Assembly (NCBI GenBank): GCA_003154555.1
Contig: PMDT01000173.1
Coordinates: 1-7,057, forward strand
Reading direction: 5' to 3'
DNA length: 7,057 nucleotides
Origin: Spirochaetaceae bacterium
GTDB lineage: Bacteria > Spirochaetota > Spirochaetia > SZUA-6 > Fen-1364
Position 1 is the first letter of the stretch. Each line of letters opens with the position of its first letter. Below, in pieces: positions 5,308 through 7,057 of this stretch. The position numbers were made by a program, and so were the translations under genes. The notes under the pieces were generated by a model. The model was not told the origin of the DNA and ran no database searches. It worked only from the letters and a program-made list of their open reading frames with translations.

Positions 5308-7057
5308 CTAGTCCGCAGATGTTACCGCGGCGCGGTATTCGGCGGCCTTTGCCAGGAAGGTCTCTGCAAACGCGTTGTTGCCCATCGTCCTGTATACCAT
5401 GCCGAGATTGCGATTGGCGCGCCAATCCTTCGGCGAAAGGGCAATGGCCCTTCTAAACGTTTCCGCGGCTTTTTCAAGCGACTTGTCCTGGAATTGCAGC
5501 ACACCGAGCATGAGAATGAGTGAAAGCTTTTCTCCCTGCTTCTTCATGAAGCTTTCCAGCGCCTTCATGCCCACACCACGGGCGCCCATGCGGTCCAGGC
5601 AGTACACGGCCGCTTTCATGTGCTCTTCCGCGTCGGGCGCCTCCGTCAGCAGGTCACGGAGGAGGATCAGCGCCTCCGCGTATTTCCCGGTGCGTCGATA
5701 GCACACGGCCAGAGCAGATTTCAGGCGCGCGTTGCGCGGCTCGTGCGGCAGAAGCCGGTTGATGTGCTCCGCTGCCTCCGCAAAGCCATCCTCTTCCAGG
5801 AGAAGGCGAACGAGCCGTCGCCGTGCGGGCCTGTCATCGGGCTCGATCGCCAGGTAGCGGCGAAATACGTCGGCAAGCCTCTCCTTCTTGCCAAGCGCCT
5901 CGTAGACGTCTGCCAGGGCCTGGAGCATCTCGGGGTCTGGCTCGGAGACCTTCAACGACCGCTCGTACCAGCCCTCGGCAAGCTCCGGAAGACCCGCGCG
6001 CGCGTACGCCCGGCCGAGCTCACCCATGAGGGCCGGGTCGGGCCCACGCGCCTTCACCTGCTGCTGGAGCTCGGCAAGCACCAGCTCGATAGCGGCGCCG
6101 GTTCGGGAAAGCGCGAGGCTGTGGAAGTAGGTCCCGGTGACATCACCGCGATTCTTCTGGAGGACCCGTGCCGCCTCCGCGAGCAGCTCGTCGTATTCGC
6201 GCCGATCCCAGAGCACGGCGAGCAGGCCGTAGCGGAGCTCCATTGAAGCCCGGTCCTTCTCGATGGCGCGATGGTAGTGGTTTTTCGCCTTCAGCAGCTC
6301 CCCGAGGTTGCGATACGCTTCCGCCACGAGCGCGTGCATCTGCGAGTCGTCATAGGCCCCGCGGAGGAGCTTTGTGCCGTAGAAAATCGTTTCCCGGAAA
6401 CGCCCCTCGCGAAAGAGGTTCACGGTGATGAATCGCAGGACGTCCTCCGGCGATCCTTGCGGGGCCACCGTGGAGCGTAACAGCTGCGTGCCATTGCGTA
6501 TCTCGGTCGCCGCACCCGCCTTGTCCCCCTGCGAGAGCAGGATGACGGCCTTCTGCAGGTGGAAAAAAGGATCCTCGGGAGAGATGCGTGACGCGGCATC
6601 CATGTGGTAAAGGGCGAGGCCGTCTTTTCCAAGCTCCCGGTAAATGGAAGCGAGGTAGAGGTGCGGCAGGATGCTCGCGCGCCGCTGCTCCAGCACCTCC
6701 GTGAAGAGACGTGCGGCATCTGTTAGCTCACCACGGTAGAAAAGGCGGATGCCGAGGACGAGCGCGGTATTCAGATAGCCGGTTTGAAGTCGCTTGTTCT
6801 GAGGGTCGATCTCCAGCGCCCGGGCGAACCACCAGATAGCCTTGTCGGGCCGGCGGATCTTCAGGCATGCAAGACCCAGGAGGCCATATGCGGGGGAGAA
6901 TCCTGGCGTCTTCTCCACGACGCGCGTCAGGTGCCGGATTGCCTGTGGGTATGATTCCAGCCCGAGGTAGGCGCGACCGAGGAAAAATCGACCGTGAACC
7001 GAATCGGGCTGTCGCCTGACAAAAAAAGAAAGAGCCTGGACGGCGCGGTCAAAGTCG
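5308..7057 (-). CDS. Large tetratricopeptide-repeat (TPR) protein, N-terminus beyond the window
   Basis: The visible 582 codons run open to the right edge, so the gene is 5'-incomplete. A GTG at 6918 is only an internal valine, because TPR sequence continues upstream of it (FFLGRAYLGLESYPQAIRHL). Almost the whole visible part parses into about 34-residue helix pairs with the TPR pattern (W/L-x2-LG-x2-Y/A, A-x3-F/Y/A, P). Clear units include AYGLLGLACLKIRRPDKAIW, LVAEAYRNLGELLKAKNHYH, LGRAYARAGLPELAEGWYER, LADVYEALGKKERLADVFRR, ALAVCYRRTGKYAEALILLR and LGMVYRTMGNNAFAETFLAK. It ends in a short AEYRAAVTSAD tail. No enzymatic domain is visible. TPR solenoids are protein-interaction scaffolds; partner and location cannot be read here, and a signal peptide or membrane anchor could lie in the missing N-terminus. 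No T-run terminator separates it from gene 4, so some read-through is possible. Confidence 0.9.
   Translation of the reverse strand, partial: DFDRAVQALSFFVRRQPDSVHGRFFLGRAYLGLESYPQAIRHLTRVVEKTPGFSPAYGLLGLACLKIRRPDKAIWWFARALEIDPQNKRLQTGYLNTALVLGIRLFYRGELTDAARLFTEVLEQRRASILPHLYLASIYRELGKDGLALYHMDAASRISPEDPFFHLQKAVILLSQGDKAGAATEIRNGTQLLRSTVAPQGSPEDVLRFITVNLFREGRFRETIFYGTKLLRGAYDDSQMHALVAEAYRNLGELLKAKNHYHRAIEKDRASMELRYGLLAVLWDRREYDELLAEAARVLQKNRGDVTGTYFHSLALSRTGAAIELVLAELQQQVKARGPDPALMGELGRAYARAGLPELAEGWYERSLKVSEPDPEMLQALADVYEALGKKERLADVFRRYLAIEPDDRPARRRLVRLLLEEDGFAEAAEHINRLLPHEPRNARLKSALAVCYRRTGKYAEALILLRDLLTEAPDAEEHMKAAVYCLDRMGARGVGMKALESFMKKQGEKLSLILMLGVLQFQDKSLEKAAETFRRAIALSPKDWRANRNLGMVYRTMGNNAFAETFLAKAAEYRAAVTSAD

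Noticed and set aside
5620..6246. 208-codon plus-strand open frame opposite the TPR gene
   Set aside because: The minus strand has unmistakable repeated TPR signatures here; the plus frame has no family features.
1..7057. CRISPR array, tRNA, rRNA, riboswitch, insertion sequence or attachment site
   Set aside because: I saw no regularly spaced direct repeats, tRNA-like cloverleaf, transposase motif or terminal inverted repeats; the only structured non-coding elements are the two terminators.

Overview
The window holds five protein genes, no RNA genes, and no visible mobile element or CRISPR array. DNA is GC-rich, with purine-rich Shine-Dalgarno sites and hairpin-plus-T-run terminators, so it is bacterial chromosome of ordinary gene density. 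The lineage cannot be proved from the sequence. Proteins 1 and 2 beside a PPDK-family gene remind me of spirochaete genomes, but that is an unverified recollection.

Left part, + strand: (1) a basic, helical protein of unknown function whose C-terminal tail carries two AT-hook-like RGRP cores (8-703, possibly 5'-incomplete), closed by a UUCG-loop terminator; (2) a 357-residue protein (842-1915) with an unrecognised N-terminal domain, an Ala/Pro/Ser-rich linker with one RGRP core, and a C-terminal domain that by eye resembles the PTS phosphocarrier HPr; (3) 20 nt downstream, an 881-residue pyruvate, phosphate dikinase (PPDK) family protein (1936-4581). Genes 2 and 3 look like one operon, ending at a strong hairpin at 4601-4618.

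Right part, - strand: (4) a 183-residue orphan protein (4649-5200) with its own good promoter and Shine-Dalgarno, converging on gene 3 and sharing its apparently bidirectional terminator; (5) a large tetratricopeptide-repeat protein (5308 to the right edge) whose N-terminus lies outside the window.

Most notable point: the PPDK-like protein keeps the phosphohistidine and the PEP/pyruvate-site residues, but its N-terminal nucleotide-binding domain has lost most residues known to bind ATP and metal in PPDK. Without ATP chemistry such a protein would resemble PTS enzyme I, which takes phosphate from PEP onto a histidine and passes it to HPr. The gene directly upstream appears to end in an HPr-like domain attached to a possible DNA-binding linker, and the gene before that shares a near-identical ten-residue RGRP module. 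I infer a possible PEP-sensing phosphorelay connected to DNA or nucleoid binding. Residue changes are read directly from the sequence; the HPr homology is a by-eye alignment; the functional link is a hypothesis.
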